Shown here: positions 40,713-53,200 of the stretch, piece after piece
Numbering within the stretch: position 1 is the stretch's first letter
Layout: each line of letters begins with the position of its first letter
From: Clostridia bacterium
GTDB taxonomy: Bacteria > Bacillota > Clostridia > Christensenellales > CAG-1252
Direction: 5' to 3'
NCBI GenBank assembly: GCA_017961365.1
Contig: JAGCXI010000035.1
Location: 1-56,466 of the forward strand
Length of the DNA: 56,466 bases
Position numbers and translations under genes: made by a program
Notes under the pieces: generated by a model
What the model saw: the letters and a program-made list of their open reading frames with translations, nothing else
The model's database searches: none
What the model was told of the DNA's origin: nothing

Positions 40713-41549
40713 TTACTTGCGATGAAGCAACTTATTGATCGCCGTGATGAGAAGTCGAATAACGAGCGCGACGAGCACGGAGATCATCGCGAACATAATG
40801 GCGAGAAGATAGACGCACATCACATAGATCGCCGCGGAAGTCATCGCTCCCGTCACGACGCGCATCGCTTTCATGCTGATGACGCCCACGATGATGGGCA
40901 CGATGGCGAAGATGGCGATCACCAAGATAAGACCGAGCTTCGCGCCCTCAATGTCCGGCTTACTGAGGCGCATATGGATCGCGATCATACAACCCAAAAG
41001 GAGCATCACCCACCAAGTCCAAGTCTTGAAATTCTCTACGGCGAACATCTTCCTGAAGAAGCCCGCGAATCCTTTGCCGATCAAGGGAAAATAGTCGCTC
41101 ATATTATAAGCGCCGCCGCTGAGGAGCTTCATCGCCACCGTTAAACTCGTAAAAGCGGGACGCACCAAAAGGAAAAGAAGCAGGAGCAGGATGCCCGATC
41201 CGAAGATGATGGGACCGACGCCGATAAAGAACTGCCCTATCTTTTGATAAATGTTTTTGGGATTATACGAATGTGTGACATAGCCGAGCGTGCCGTCATC
41301 CGAACTGGCTTGGAAGAGCTTGATCTCCGTGATCTTATGCGCGAAAACGAGGCAAAAGAAAGCGTGACCGAGCTCGTGGATCGGCGTGCCGATGACTGCC
41401 GTGGCGACGCAGACCGCATGGCTCTTCGTCCCGACGAAACGATAAAAAAGCGTATTCAGGCAGGCGATGATGACACCCGTCAAGATCACGGCTCCCACCC
41501 AAAACAAGACCTGCATCAAAGCCGCAACCAATATTTGTCCGAAATCCAT
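40713..41549 (-). CDS. M50-like membrane metalloprotease homologue with HELGH motif
   Basis: The 278-residue membrane protein has six or seven hydrophobic segments. The zinc-protease motif HELGH lies at residues 58-62 (GTPIHELGHAFFCL), at the end of a helix as in M50-type and M50B-like proteins. A clear third ligand (NPDG-type) is not visible; D in NMSDYFPL is a candidate. It may cut membrane-spanning segments or precursors, possibly of the repeat proteins encoded just upstream, or it may be inactive. It lies 87 bases after the LRR gene and 5 before the small membrane-protein gene. Confidence 0.75.
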   Translation of the reverse strand: MDFGQILVAALMQVLFWVGAVILTGVIIACLNTLFYRFVGTKSHAVCVATAVIGTPIHELGHAFFCLVFAHKITEIKLFQASSDDGTLGYVTHSYNPKNIYQKIGQFFIGVGPIIFGSGILLLLLFLLVRPAFTSLTVAMKLLSGGAYNMSDYFPLIGKGFAGFFRKMFAVENFKTWTWWVMLLLGCMIAIHMRLSKPDIEGAKLGLILVIAIFAIVPIIVGVISMKAMRVVTGAMTSAAIYVMCVYLLAIMFAMISVLVALVIRLLITAINKLLHRK

Positions 41550-41636
41550 TTTCTCACTCCTTTCCTTCGCCTCTCCTTACGGACGGCAAAGGGACCTTTC
41601 ACCTTCGTATTTTCGCTTCCCTTTCATGAAAAAGCA

Positions 41637-44600
41637 TCAATTATAGTAATAATTTGAATAATTGGAATAACGATCATAGTTCGTTAAGTCCCTATTATCC
41701 TCCAGATTGGAATAAGAATTCGCCATAACGCTATAATACGTGCTGACGAAAGCCATGCTCTTTCTGATCTCATTCCACGCCTCATGCGTGCCGCCGTAAT
41801 AGATCTGCATATCCGTGCGATACGAGCAGTCATAGAAAGCGAAGGTCCCGAGCTTTTTCACGGAAGACGGGAGCGCGATGGCGCTCAAACTGTCACAATT
41901 ACGGAACGCCGAGCTTTCGATGGTCTCAAGCCCTTGATTAAAGATCACGCAATTCAGATTCAAGCAATACGCAAACGCCTTACGATAAATGACTTTCACA
42001 TTGCTTCCGAAAGTCACGCGGAGGAGCCCGCTGCATTCATAGAACGCCCTCTCCCCTATCTTTTCAACGGAATTCGGAATGGCGACCGCAGTCAGAGAAT
42101 AACACCCCGAGAAGGCGGAACGAGAGATCGAGCGGAGGGAATTCGAGAAAGTGACCATACGAAGATTTCCGCACTGATAGAAAGCGCAGGTGCCGATGCT
42201 CGACGCATTCGAGAGATCGAAGGTCGTCAAAGAATCACAGGCACGGAAAGCATTGCTCGGGACTTTCTCCACGGGTTGCAGATATTTGACAGTCAGAAGG
42301 TTGCGCGCCTTGCGATAAGCCGATTCGGCGATGGAGGACTGATTCGTGACCGTCACCGACTGGATCCAAGACACGCCCTTCGTGCCGAGGAGATAAGAAA
42401 GCGGCTTGGGCGATTTTTCCTTGCCGATACGGTTCACGACCAAGCTGACAAGATCCGGACAATTCGCAAAAGCGTATTCCTTGATTTTCGTGTCCGATCC
42501 GTCGATCGTGACCGACAAAAGACGGCTCTTCTCGAATGCGCTTTTCCCGATGACCTTTAAAGCTTCCGTCCCCGTGAAATAATCAATCGAAGTGTCATAG
42601 AAGGCATAGTTCCCGATCTCCGTAAGCTCTCCGCATTCGAAATCGGAGAAATACGTACAATCGCGGAAGGCATCCTTCTTAACGACCGTCACGTTCCTGC
42701 CCACGACGGAGCAAAGGGAGGTACAGCCGGAGAAAGCCTTCGCGGGGATGGTCGTCTGCTCATCCGAGAGCGTCATGGAGACAAGGCTCGAACAGCCGGA
42801 GAAACAGCCTGCTTTCTTGATGGGACGAATGATCTCCAAGCGTCCGATATAGCGCCTGCTCTCCCCGAACACTTTTTTCATCGTGCGATCCAATTCGTAA
42901 ATGCTGACGTCATAGAGGTTGTCGCACTCGGCGAAAGCCTTCTTCCCGATCGAAAGATCGGTGGCGGCGGTAAGATCGACGGAAAGGAGATCCTCCGCGT
43001 CGCGGAAGGCATTCTTCCCGATGTCGTGAAGATCCGCACTCGCTTTATAAGAAAGAATGCCGGACTCACGGAAAGCATCCGCCTTGATCAAGGTGACCAT
43101 CGCTTCGCAAGGGACTTTATCCAAACTATAACAGCGGAAGAAAGCTTTCTTGCCGATGCTTGTCACGCCGTTCAAGGTCAAACGCGAGAGGAAGAAACAC
43201 TCGCCGAACGCTTCATCCGGAATGGTCTCGACGGGCGACTCCAGAACAAGATCCGTCAAATAATAACATCCGTTGAAAGCCCCTTTCGCAAGCTCTGTCT
43301 GCGAGAAGATCGAGATGGAAAGGACATTCGCGCGGCTTTCGCCGAAAACCGTCTCCATCGTAGAAGGCTTTCCTTTGGTGTAAAGGCGGCTGAGCGACAC
43401 GGAAGTGAGATCATCACACCGGTCGAAAGCGCCCTCCCCGCAAGAGAGTTCTTCATGCGTGAGAGATACGCTCGTCAATTCGGAATTTGCAAAGGCGCCC
43501 TCGCCGATATAAGCCAAAGAAGGCAGATCCGACAAACGACGAATGGCGGTGTCCCGATACGCATTTTTCTCGATGCGCTCCACCGCGTCAAACGAGACAG
43601 AAGAGAGCCATTCGCAGCCGCGGAAAGCCTCCTCTTTCACGACAGTGACGGCGGGCGCTTCCACGGAGGTAAGCGCAGTGCAGCCCTTAAAGGCGCGCGC
43701 GGGAATGACCGTCTGATCTTCCGCAAGATAGACGGAACATAAGCTTTCGCACCCCTCGAAGCACCCTTCTTTCTCGCATTTTCCGCTGAGACCGACGGCG
43801 GTGATGATATCCTTCGTCGAGCCGAAGATATCCTCCATCGTGGCATGGGATTTTTGCGAGCCCAAATACGCCAAAGAAACGGAGGACAGCTGCTTACAAT
43901 CGGTGAAAGCTTTCCTGCCGAGCTTGGCGTCAAAGGACTCGGAAGTATCAAGCGTCGAGAGGTCGGATGCGGCGAAAGCCCTGTCCCCCACCTTCTCCAA
44001 CGCCGCGGTGCCGATAAAGGCGGTGACGCCCGTATACGAGAACGCCTCCGCGCCCACTTCGACCAAAGTGTCCATGCTCGGCACGCTTCTCAGGTTCTCA
44101 CAGCCATAGAAAGCGCCCGTGCCGATGCGGAGCAGATTCACGGCGTCCACGATCGCAAGCGCGGCGCAGTCCTTGAAGCAATACTTGGGGATCTCTTCGA
44201 TCCTCTCTCCGAGCACCACTTTATACAAAGAGCCGCATCCTTCGAACGCCGACGTCGCCAAAGACGCCTGATCCGTCACGTAGACCGTCTCCACCGACGA
44301 AACGGAAGAGCCCAATACGGACTTCAACGTGCGCGGAGACTTGTCCGAACCGATCGCGGCGCAACGGAAGGAAGCAAGCATCGGGCAGTCTGCGAAGACT
44401 TGCTTGCCGAGCGTCAGGCTCGGATCCATAATGCTCGCCGATTTCAGATATTGACAGCCCGCGAAAGCCTTGTCTCCGATCTCGGTGACGACCGAGCCCG
44501 AAGCATAAGACTCAAGCGCGGTATTCGCAAACGCCTCTTTCCCGATGGTGGTGATCCCCGCGAAGGAGATATCGCGGAAATTGGAACAATTCTTAAAGCC

Positions 44601-47237
44601 CGCCTCTTCCACCTTCGTGATGGTATTACAAGAGAGAGAGACCAAGGACTCGCAGTCTTTAAATCCGTCCTTGACGACCACCATTTCCGCAGAGTCGAGG
44701 ATCGTGATCTTGCGGAGGGTCTTCTTGCCTTCCGCAGAGATGAAATATCCCATATCCTTGAAAGCGCCGATCTCATCCCCGATGAAAGGAAGAGTGATGG
44801 CGTCGAGCGCGCCGCATCCGTAAAGGATCCCTTTCTCGATGCGGGTCACCGTGCCGCGAAGCTTCATGTCGGAAAGACTTTCGCAATTCTCGAAAAGCTT
44901 CTTGGGGAGCGTCGAATCGGAAAAGACGAGATCCACCCTTTCCAAGCTCTCGCAGGAGGAGAAAGCTCCCTTCCCGATCTCGAGCGAAGGCGCGAGCGAA
45001 GCGCAGCGCAACTCACGAATAAAAGCGCAATTCGCAAAAGCATAATCGCCGATCGAGACATAACGATCGAGATACGCCTTGGAAGACGCCGTGCCGTAAA
45101 AGGCTTTATCTCCCACCTCACGCGCGAAAGAGACCTTCTGCGCGGCATCCAAACAGGCACAATCTTTAAAGGCGCCGTCTCCGACGATCGAGACATTCTT
45201 TCCGCCCGTCAGCTCCTCGAGAACAAGGCATCCCTTAAAGCAATACGCGGGGATCTCCGTCGTAGCGGAATGCAGCTTCACGGTGGTCAAAGCGTCGCAA
45301 TTTTCAAAAGCATGCGCGCCGAGCGTAACTTCCGAGGAAGAAAGATCCACAGTCTCCAACGCATCGCAATTTCGGAAGGCATTCGCGCCGACCGTCTTGC
45401 AATTCGCCCCTCCGAAAAAGCGCTGAATTTGATTCGGCAAGAGGAAGGAATTCGCCGCGACGCCGATGATCTCATAATCCTCATAGGTCTTGGGGAGCGA
45501 GACCTCCGTCAGACTCCTATCGAAGAGACCCGCGACGACCATCGTATGATCCGCGCGACGATTATAATAATAAGACTCGTCATAAGCGTCATAACGCCCC
45601 ATGAAATAACAGCCCGTGACCAAAAGCAGGAAGGTGATGATCCCGAGGGAGCACGCCCATCTGCGGCCTTTGCCGCATTTTTTCCCATAATCGCTCTTCT
45701 TGTCGCGCTTCTTTCCGTAGGGGCGGTCATACGCCTTATTTCGACTGACGACGCCGCATATCGTGATATACGTCACGACGAGCAAGGTCACGAGCGCCGT
45801 CAAAGCAAGCTGACCGATGAGCTGATCGATCAAGGTGTAACGATAGATCCCATATACGGCGAGAAGCCCCGCAAAGAAGAAGAAGGAGAAAGTGACGGGC
45901 GCTTTGCGAAGCGCGCTTTCTTTCTTATTCAACTTCGCGATCTCCTCTTCCGCCAAGGTGTCCAAAAGAAGCCCGAGGAGGACTCGGCTCATATCGAAAA
46001 GAAGTGCTTCGTCGGGCATCTCCTCGATGCAGCTCGCGTTGTCGGCAAAATCCTGCAAAAGACCGCTGAGCTTCGGATCTTTCCTATAATCCTTGCCGAG
46101 ATCCGCGGCGTCGAGATTATAAAGATCCCACGCCGTCTTCACCTCCTTCCCCTCGGACAAAGAAGAGGCATTCTTCTGTATATAACGCACGTACTCGCAG
46201 AAGAATCTCAACGCCTGCTTCGCGCCGACGCTGCGTCCCACGTCCGCAAAACCTGTCTTCTCGGACTTATTCGAAACGTCGAAATGACCCGTCTTGAGAT
46301 CAAAATTACATTTTGCTTTTCCCGCGGACTTAAAAAGGAACTTGGGGAGGGTATAATTCGGATAAACGAGACGATCGCCTTCGAGATCTACGCGGAAAGA
46401 CGCGTACTTCTTCAAAGCGGTGTAATCTCCGAGAGAGATATACGAAGAAAAGATCTTCTCATAATCCACGTTCTTTTTCCCGATCGCGCTCTCGATGACG
46501 GCGACGCGCGAAAGGATCTTGTCCCATTTGATGGGGCGGAACCAAGATTTATCCGTGCCCGGATATTTGACATTCTTGCTGACGATATATTTATCGTAGA
46601 AAGCTTCTTTCTTCTTTTTCCAAAACTCTGCGAAAAGTTCTTTTCTCCGCGCCGCGCGCTCCTGCGCCGCTTCGATCTCGCTGACCAGCTTACGAACGAA
46701 GAGGAGGACGTCCACCTTCTCTTCCCTGTCATCGCCTTTGAGACCGAATTCGTCCGCGATGCCGTCGCTATAGAAATTCGTCGCCGCGATCTTCTCTTTT
46801 ACCTTATTACAAGCGGTTTTGAGAACCTTTTCGCAACTATAATCCTTCGCGTCGTCCAGATCATGCAAAAAAGCGAAAAGAAGCATCTTGGCGTCATAGC
46901 CGATCTTGTCATGCTCTGCGGCTTTGGGCAAAGTGTCTCCGTACTTCGCGGAAACGCAATAATCCGTCGGCTTCCTCAGGATCTTCGCCTTATACGCCAG
47001 ATAGTCAAGAGCGGAAGTGTCCAACGCTGCGATGCCGACGGAAGGATCCCACGTCCCGCCTATCTTCTCTTCGACGGCGGCGCAATACGCCTCAAAGCTG
47101 TCATACAGCGGGCGAAACATCGTCTCGCCCTTATCCGTAAGAACGATCTTGGAGTCATAGAGCCAATGATCCGGCCTTCCGAGAGAATGCCAGACGGCTC
47201 TTTCCGACCATTTTATTTCTGTATCACCTATTCCCAT
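41637..47237 (-). CDS. membrane-anchored LRR_5 (BspA-like) surface protein
   Basis: The 1,866-residue protein has a cytoplasmic, charged helical region (residues 1 to about 445), three membrane helices (about 448-466, 474-496, 527-546) and then an extracellular stretch of some 1,300 residues. This is built of BspA-type leucine-rich repeats with the recurring IG-x-x-AF-x-x-C-x-x-L. A variant linker with L/F-G (for example METVFGESRANVLSISIF, MEDIFGSTKDIITAVGL) recurs five times at roughly 170-190 residue intervals, so the array is organised in super-repeats. Such proteins bind host or bacterial surfaces. No LPxTG is present; anchoring is by the helices. GGAG lies ahead of the ATG, 22 bases after the giant gene. 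Confidence 0.88.
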   Translation of the reverse strand: MGIGDTEIKWSERAVWHSLGRPDHWLYDSKIVLTDKGETMFRPLYDSFEAYCAAVEEKIGGTWDPSVGIAALDTSALDYLAYKAKILRKPTDYCVSAKYGDTLPKAAEHDKIGYDAKMLLFAFLHDLDDAKDYSCEKVLKTACNKVKEKIAATNFYSDGIADEFGLKGDDREEKVDVLLFVRKLVSEIEAAQERAARRKELFAEFWKKKKEAFYDKYIVSKNVKYPGTDKSWFRPIKWDKILSRVAVIESAIGKKNVDYEKIFSSYISLGDYTALKKYASFRVDLEGDRLVYPNYTLPKFLFKSAGKAKCNFDLKTGHFDVSNKSEKTGFADVGRSVGAKQALRFFCEYVRYIQKNASSLSEGKEVKTAWDLYNLDAADLGKDYRKDPKLSGLLQDFADNASCIEEMPDEALLFDMSRVLLGLLLDTLAEEEIAKLNKKESALRKAPVTFSFFFFAGLLAVYGIYRYTLIDQLIGQLALTALVTLLVVTYITICGVVSRNKAYDRPYGKKRDKKSDYGKKCGKGRRWACSLGIITFLLLVTGCYFMGRYDAYDESYYYNRRADHTMVVAGLFDRSLTEVSLPKTYEDYEIIGVAANSFLLPNQIQRFFGGANCKTVGANAFRNCDALETVDLSSSEVTLGAHAFENCDALTTVKLHSATTEIPAYCFKGCLVLEELTGGKNVSIVGDGAFKDCACLDAAQKVSFAREVGDKAFYGTASSKAYLDRYVSIGDYAFANCAFIRELRCASLAPSLEIGKGAFSSCESLERVDLVFSDSTLPKKLFENCESLSDMKLRGTVTRIEKGILYGCGALDAITLPFIGDEIGAFKDMGYFISAEGKKTLRKITILDSAEMVVVKDGFKDCESLVSLSCNTITKVEEAGFKNCSNFRDISFAGITTIGKEAFANTALESYASGSVVTEIGDKAFAGCQYLKSASIMDPSLTLGKQVFADCPMLASFRCAAIGSDKSPRTLKSVLGSSVSSVETVYVTDQASLATSAFEGCGSLYKVVLGERIEEIPKYCFKDCAALAIVDAVNLLRIGTGAFYGCENLRSVPSMDTLVEVGAEAFSYTGVTAFIGTAALEKVGDRAFAASDLSTLDTSESFDAKLGRKAFTDCKQLSSVSLAYLGSQKSHATMEDIFGSTKDIITAVGLSGKCEKEGCFEGCESLCSVYLAEDQTVIPARAFKGCTALTSVEAPAVTVVKEEAFRGCEWLSSVSFDAVERIEKNAYRDTAIRRLSDLPSLAYIGEGAFANSELTSVSLTHEELSCGEGAFDRCDDLTSVSLSRLYTKGKPSTMETVFGESRANVLSISIFSQTELAKGAFNGCYYLTDLVLESPVETIPDEAFGECFFLSRLTLNGVTSIGKKAFFRCYSLDKVPCEAMVTLIKADAFRESGILSYKASADLHDIGKNAFRDAEDLLSVDLTAATDLSIGKKAFAECDNLYDVSIYELDRTMKKVFGESRRYIGRLEIIRPIKKAGCFSGCSSLVSMTLSDEQTTIPAKAFSGCTSLCSVVGRNVTVVKKDAFRDCTYFSDFECGELTEIGNYAFYDTSIDYFTGTEALKVIGKSAFEKSRLLSVTIDGSDTKIKEYAFANCPDLVSLVVNRIGKEKSPKPLSYLLGTKGVSWIQSVTVTNQSSIAESAYRKARNLLTVKYLQPVEKVPSNAFRACDSLTTFDLSNASSIGTCAFYQCGNLRMVTFSNSLRSISRSAFSGCYSLTAVAIPNSVEKIGERAFYECSGLLRVTFGSNVKVIYRKAFAYCLNLNCVIFNQGLETIESSAFRNCDSLSAIALPSSVKKLGTFAFYDCSYRTDMQIYYGGTHEAWNEIRKSMAFVSTYYSVMANSYSNLEDNRDLTNYDRYSNYSNYYYN

Positions 47238-47259
47238 TTTGCTTTATTCTCCTGCTGTA

Positions 47260-50200
47260 TTATTGCGGCACGACGAAGCTTGTCGCGGGATTCGTAATCG
47301 AGATGTTTTGAGTGCCTTTCGTCGAGACGCGAACATACCAAGTACCGGGGTTTTGGAAGACATAACTCTCCGGCTGTGTCGTAGACTGCCAATTCACCGG
47401 ATCCGAATAATAAACGAAATTCAAGAGCGCGATAATATTCGGATCGGAAGAGACGGCGGCTTTGAGATCATCCTCCGTAGCGTAAGACCGATTCTCTCCG
47501 ACGTAATGCGAATTCGGGATGTCCAAAGTCAATTGCTTCATCGTAACGAAACACGAACCGTTACCTTCGTAATTTCCGGAGGTATTACTGCAACGCCAAT
47601 CGAATGCCTTCTGTCCCCCGATTTTAAAGGTCACTTCGGGATATTCCGCGTCTCCGTTATAGAGAATGACGTCGGAAAGAGCCTCACCGTCCACAAGCAA
47701 GCGGAACTTATAACTTGTGCTGCCCGCGAAGACGATGCCCGTCGTCTCTTCATAGTCTTGCCAACCGGACACCTCATCGTCTCCTGCTCTCAAGTACTGC
47801 AAGGTAAGTCCGTCATTCAAGGAGAGCGTTCTCGGATTGATCGTCCATTCGATCTTCGCCGTGCGCTTGTAATTCGTCAAGGCATTGATCTTATTGTCCC
47901 CCGCTTCGAAGAAATAATTCTCTGTCGTCAATTTGACATAACCGTCATATTGACCTGCGTCTTGCTTCGTCAGATCGACCGTATCGATATAATTCGCAGC
48001 GTCCGCAACGTCGATGGTATATCCGATGGTTCGATTCGTTCCGTTATAGGTGCATTCTATGGTTCGATTCGTTTCATTATAGGTGAATCCTGTGATCGTC
48101 ACGCTGAGGGTGACTGCCTTCGGATCGATATACCAATACACTGTCGCCGCATGCGCGTCGTCCTTCAAATCATCCACGCCCGTGCCTTTCACGAAGCAAT
48201 AATCCGACGAAGTCAAAGTCACGGTCGCAGTATAGGGCGAGGAAGAAGCATTCACTTCCGCAAGACCTTCTTCCGTGATGTAATTCTTCGCATCCTCAAC
48301 GTCCAAATCATACGTGATCTCCCTTTGCGCATTCTTCGCGTACTCAAATCTCTTTGCGGAGGTCACGGCAATCGTGACGGGTTTCGGATCGATGGACCAA
48401 GAATAGGTCGTCTGCGTGCTAATGGTGTAATACGCGGCTTGATCGGGCTTTAAAGTGACCTGCACTTGATAATTGCCGGCATGCGTCGCCGCATCGCCCG
48501 ATATCGTACAAACGCCTTTCTTATCGGCATTCGACGAATTCGTTACGGACACGCCGATGGTCTGCTCCGTTCCGGAATACAAATCGTTCGCACGAGCATC
48601 ATTGAAGACGACAGTCAGTTTCGCCTTTTCGATCGACCAACTGAATTCTTTTTCGTCTCCGCCCCCAATGAAGCGATAATTGCTCGTCAGCGTGAAGGTC
48701 GCCGTATACTCACCGATATCCTTCTCCTGGATCGCGCTTGTGCTCTCGAAAGTCGCCGTGGAGGGCGAGAGCGTATACTCCAAAGTGATATATGCGCCCG
48801 TGTACTCATACTTAAACTTCGTCACATCCAAGGAGACTTCACACTTCGCGATCGTCCAAGCGAAGCTCTTCTGATAGATCGGCTCGCCTTGCGCCGTCCA
48901 ACCGAAGCAATAATTATTCTGATTCACAGCCTTAATGGTCGCATATGCCGTATAGCTGCCTGCGTCGGTCGCTTGATTCCCCGATACGTCGAAAAGGTCG
49001 GACGCTTCGAAAGCATAGGTCTTCAATTCATTGCTATAGGTCAGATTTTGTCCCGCTTTCGGCGTGGCAGTGATCTCCGCTTTCTTGATCGTCCAAGGCG
49101 CAGAGGCTTTATCTCCGCTCTTGCTCCAGCCCGAAGGATAGCTCGCGATCGTATAATTCGCGCTCGCCGGCGACACTTCCGCCGTATAGGAATTTGCCAC
49201 CGTACCCGTATTTGCGCTGACATTGATGGAGCTTGCGCCCGCATTGGAAACCACGGTGAAAGTCTTCTGGGATCCGTTATAGGTAAATTCGGAGCCGGAA
49301 GGACCGACGCTGAGGGTGATGCCCCAAGGCGCAATGGACCAGCCGAGGCTTACGCTCGTCATGCTTCCCGCGAAGGTATAGTTCGTCTGATATGCGCTCT
49401 TGATCTCCACGGTCGCCATATACTCGGTGCTTGCATTCGTGCCGGTATTCCCCGTGACGGAGGTCACTTTCCCGCTGTCCGCGGCTCTCTCGCCCGTCAC
49501 GTTGATCTCTTTCGTCTGCGAACTGCCGTTATAGGTCAGCGAAGAAGATCCGAGCGCTGCCGTAAGCGTCCTCTTGGCGATATTCACGGTATGAATCGCC
49601 GAGCTCTCGAGCACGTAATTCGCCCAACTGCCGGCATCCGCATCCACCGTGATGACATATCCGCCTTCCTTATGATCCACCGCGCTGAAATCGATCTGCA
49701 CCTGCGAACCGGAATAATTCTTCACGCCCGCATCCGCCGTGACCGAAACGCGACCCTGCAAGGACGCGGCGCTATGCGCGCATATATTCTGCACGGAGAT
49801 CGTCAGCTGATTCGTATTTCCGTAAGTGCAATTCGTATGATCACTCGTCGTCCCGAAAGAAATGGTGACGGGGCGTTTCGTGATCTCCCAGGTCAAGTCT
49901 GTCTCGCCTCCGTAAGCGTAATTCGCGGCATTGCTGAGCCCCGAGACTACGATATGATAAACGCCGACATTCGTCTCGCTCTGCGTCGTATTCGCCCCGA
50001 AGGTGATCTCATTACGATCGAGCGCCACCCCGTCAAAGAGGATGGTCGGCGTATGCGCAACGCCGTCATAGACAATGCTGTCGTCGCCCGTCTTCAACGT
50101 GACGGAGGAGACATTCTTCTTATTCACCGTAAAGACGGCTTTACTTCCCGTCACCACCGCATAGTTCGCGCAGAGCTCGGAGATCCCGACGGTGTACGTG

Positions 50201-53200
50201 GCGGCATTCGTCGCCCTGAACTGCACGGTCAGTCTCGACTCTCCCGCGTCATAACCGATGGAGCCCAAGGTCACGCCCGAAGGCAAGGAGAACTTGCTCG
50301 CCGCGCCCGTTTGAATGGCGGAGAGGTCTCCCTCCGAAACGCCCTCGATGGCAAGCGTAAACGTGAGCAAACTATTCGCATAGGTCTGCGCCTCCAAGGT
50401 CTGATCCACGGAGATGGTCTTCGCCTTGATCTCATAAGCATAGGAAGCGCCCGAGGTGATCTCGTAATTCCCATTGGAGAAGGAAATGCTCGCCGTATAA
50501 GAGCCTGCATTCGTCTTTTTGTCATTCGTGACGGTCGCGCCGACGTTATCCGCGCCGTAGACGCCGAACAAACCGGGCGTCGCGACGTATTGTCCGCCGT
50601 TATAGATCACGGTGGGCTTCCCATCTTCGATCGCCACCGCGCCGGAGAGGGTCCATTCGATCGTGACCTGCGCAGGCGAAATGCTCCAAGACCAGCGGCT
50701 CGACGTCTCGTCCAATACATAGTTCTTATTCACGTCCGCAGAGGTCAAGGCGGCAACCGCTTGATAGCCCTCCGCGCGTACGTTCATTTTGGAATAATCA
50801 TTCGAAGCGGAAAGCTCGGGCGTCTCGCCGTTCTGCGCGCCCAAAGCGACGACAGGGGTCAAGGTGACGGTCGTCCCGTCATAGACGTAAGAAGCGGCAG
50901 CCGCAGCCTCGTTCTTTTTCCAAGCGACGGTCAGCGTCCTCTTCGAGATCGTCCAAGTCCAAATCTTCGTCGCCGCGTCAAGGTCGTAATTCTTATTCAC
51001 GTCCGCGGAAGTGAACGCCGCGACCGCTTCATAGCTCGTCGTCCTCGCGTCCTTCGCGGCGAATTCATTCGTAGCGGCAAGCACGGGTGTCTCGCCGTTC
51101 TGCGCGCCCGAAGCGACGACGGGGGTCAAGGTGACGGTCGTCCCGTCATAGACATAAGAAGCGGAAGCCGCAGCGTCGCTCTTTTTCCAAGCGACGGTCA
51201 GCGTCCTCGTGGCGATGCGCCATTCGCAAGTGGGCGCAGAGGTCGGAAGCTTGTAATTATTTTGCGCCGCGCCCGAGATCCCCGTGACAGTCGCCGTGTA
51301 CGAGGTGCTCGCGTCGGTCTTATTCGCATTGTCATAGAGGAAAGTCACCGTATCATTCCCCACCACGTTCAAAGCGACGGCGGAGACGGAACGCTCCGTC
51401 CCGTTATAGACGTAATCTCCGGTTTGATAAAGATCGCCGCTGTCATTCTTCCAAACGAAGCCTTCCAACGTGCGTTTCGCGATCGTCCAATTCTTTAAAA
51501 GCGTCGCGGAAGCGATCCCCTCAATCGTATAATTCGGATTCGAGAGAGCGACAAGCGTCGTCGTATAATCGCCCGCGTTTCTGCAAGCGCCGCTATACGA
51601 ATAAACGCAGCCGACGTCGTCCGTCCCCGCATTCGTCGGGCGAGCGATATAAGCATTTTGATGTGCGCTCCCGTCATAGATCCGATCATAGGAAGTGTCG
51701 GAGAGCACCCATTCGAAGGCGAGTTTCTTCGGCGCGATGCTGAACGTATCCCCCCAAGAATACTTGCCGCCATTCTCCGTATCCTCATAATGGGCGGACT
51801 GCACCGCATAATTCGGATCGAGGCATTCCACGGCGATCGAGAAAGACACGACCGTCCGATACGAGAAGGTGAAGATCTCTTTATTCTCGGCAATGATCGC
51901 CTCGAAAGAGCGCTCTAAGGGCGTATCGAGCGTGCGATCCGCCTCCACCGTTACTTTGATATTCCCTGTCTTCCATTCGGAATTGCAATCCTTATTCTGC
52001 ACGCCCGTGAGGGTCAAAGTGGCGCTGATCATGTCGCCCGTATAAGTATTCGCGAGATTATTCCAAGCATAGGTGATGGTCGCAGGGATGATATGCCATT
52101 CTCTCGTGGCGTCCGCATCCCCCGCCAAAACGTAGTTCGCGTCCGTGAAGCTCGCCACCGTCGTCTCGTAGTCTCCTACATTCGTCCTGCGGTTGCCCTT
52201 CCCTGTGACATAACGCACTTCGGGGGCGTCCGCCGCCGCGGCAAGCACCCAATCTCCCGTCTCGGGATCAGAAACGTATTTCACCGTGGCGGCGCTCACG
52301 CTTGCCGTCACGTTCTGTTCCGCGCCCGTATAAGACGGAGAGTATCCGTTCGTCTGCGTCCAGACCAATGTCTTCACTTGGATGGGCGAGATCTCCAAAG
52401 AGGTCATCGTCTCCGAAATGATGTAATTATTCATCAGAGCGGAATCACCGAATCCGCTGACGACGAGCTCATACACCTCGGCGTCCACAGCCTGCACCGT
52501 AAGCAGATACTCGCTCGCGGCGCCCGCGGCGGCGAGGAGCTTATGCGTTTTGCCGTTCTCCGTAATATTCCAAGCGAAACAGTCTTGATCGACCTGCGCT
52601 TCTTCTCCGTGCTCGAAGCCGGAGATCCTAAGCGTCGCCGCCTGCACGGAGCCATCATAGGTGGCGGAGAGATCATTCGGCGTGACCGTCAAGGCTTTCT
52701 TCGCGATGCGCCAAGACAAAGTCACCGTCTCCTGCGACGCGACGTAATCATGGCTTTCCACATTGCCGACCACATTCGTGACGGCGTCGATCGCCGCCGT
52801 ATAGACGTCGGCGTTGAGCTTCTTCACATCGCGCAAAGTGAGCGCCAAAGCGTCTTTCTCGCCCGTCGCGGCATTCATGCAAAGATCCGCCGCATCCGCG
52901 CTCGGATAGACCTCTTTATTCGTGCCGTTATACGTGAAAGCCGCATCGTAATAAGGCGTGAGATGCGCATTATCGACATACCAGCCGAAGGTCAGCGTCT
53001 TGGGGGTGATCGTATAAGTCCTCACCTCGTCCGCCGCCGCAAGCTCGTAATTATCGAGGCTCATCGTGAGATCCAAAGCATACGTCGCCGCGCGGATGAT
53101 CTTGATGTCGAGGCGATATACGGAAAGATTTCCCGGCGTGAAGCTGCCCGCGCAAGCGAAGTCCACGGCGTTCGCCGCAACGTGACGGAAAAGATCCGCC

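Noticed and set aside
43845-47297. 1,150-codon open frame on plus opposite the LRR gene
   Set aside because: It mirrors the codon pattern of a clear LRR_5 gene, its product is Arg/His/Asp-rich without any fold, and it has no promoter or ribosome site. Long antisense frames are expected with this base composition.
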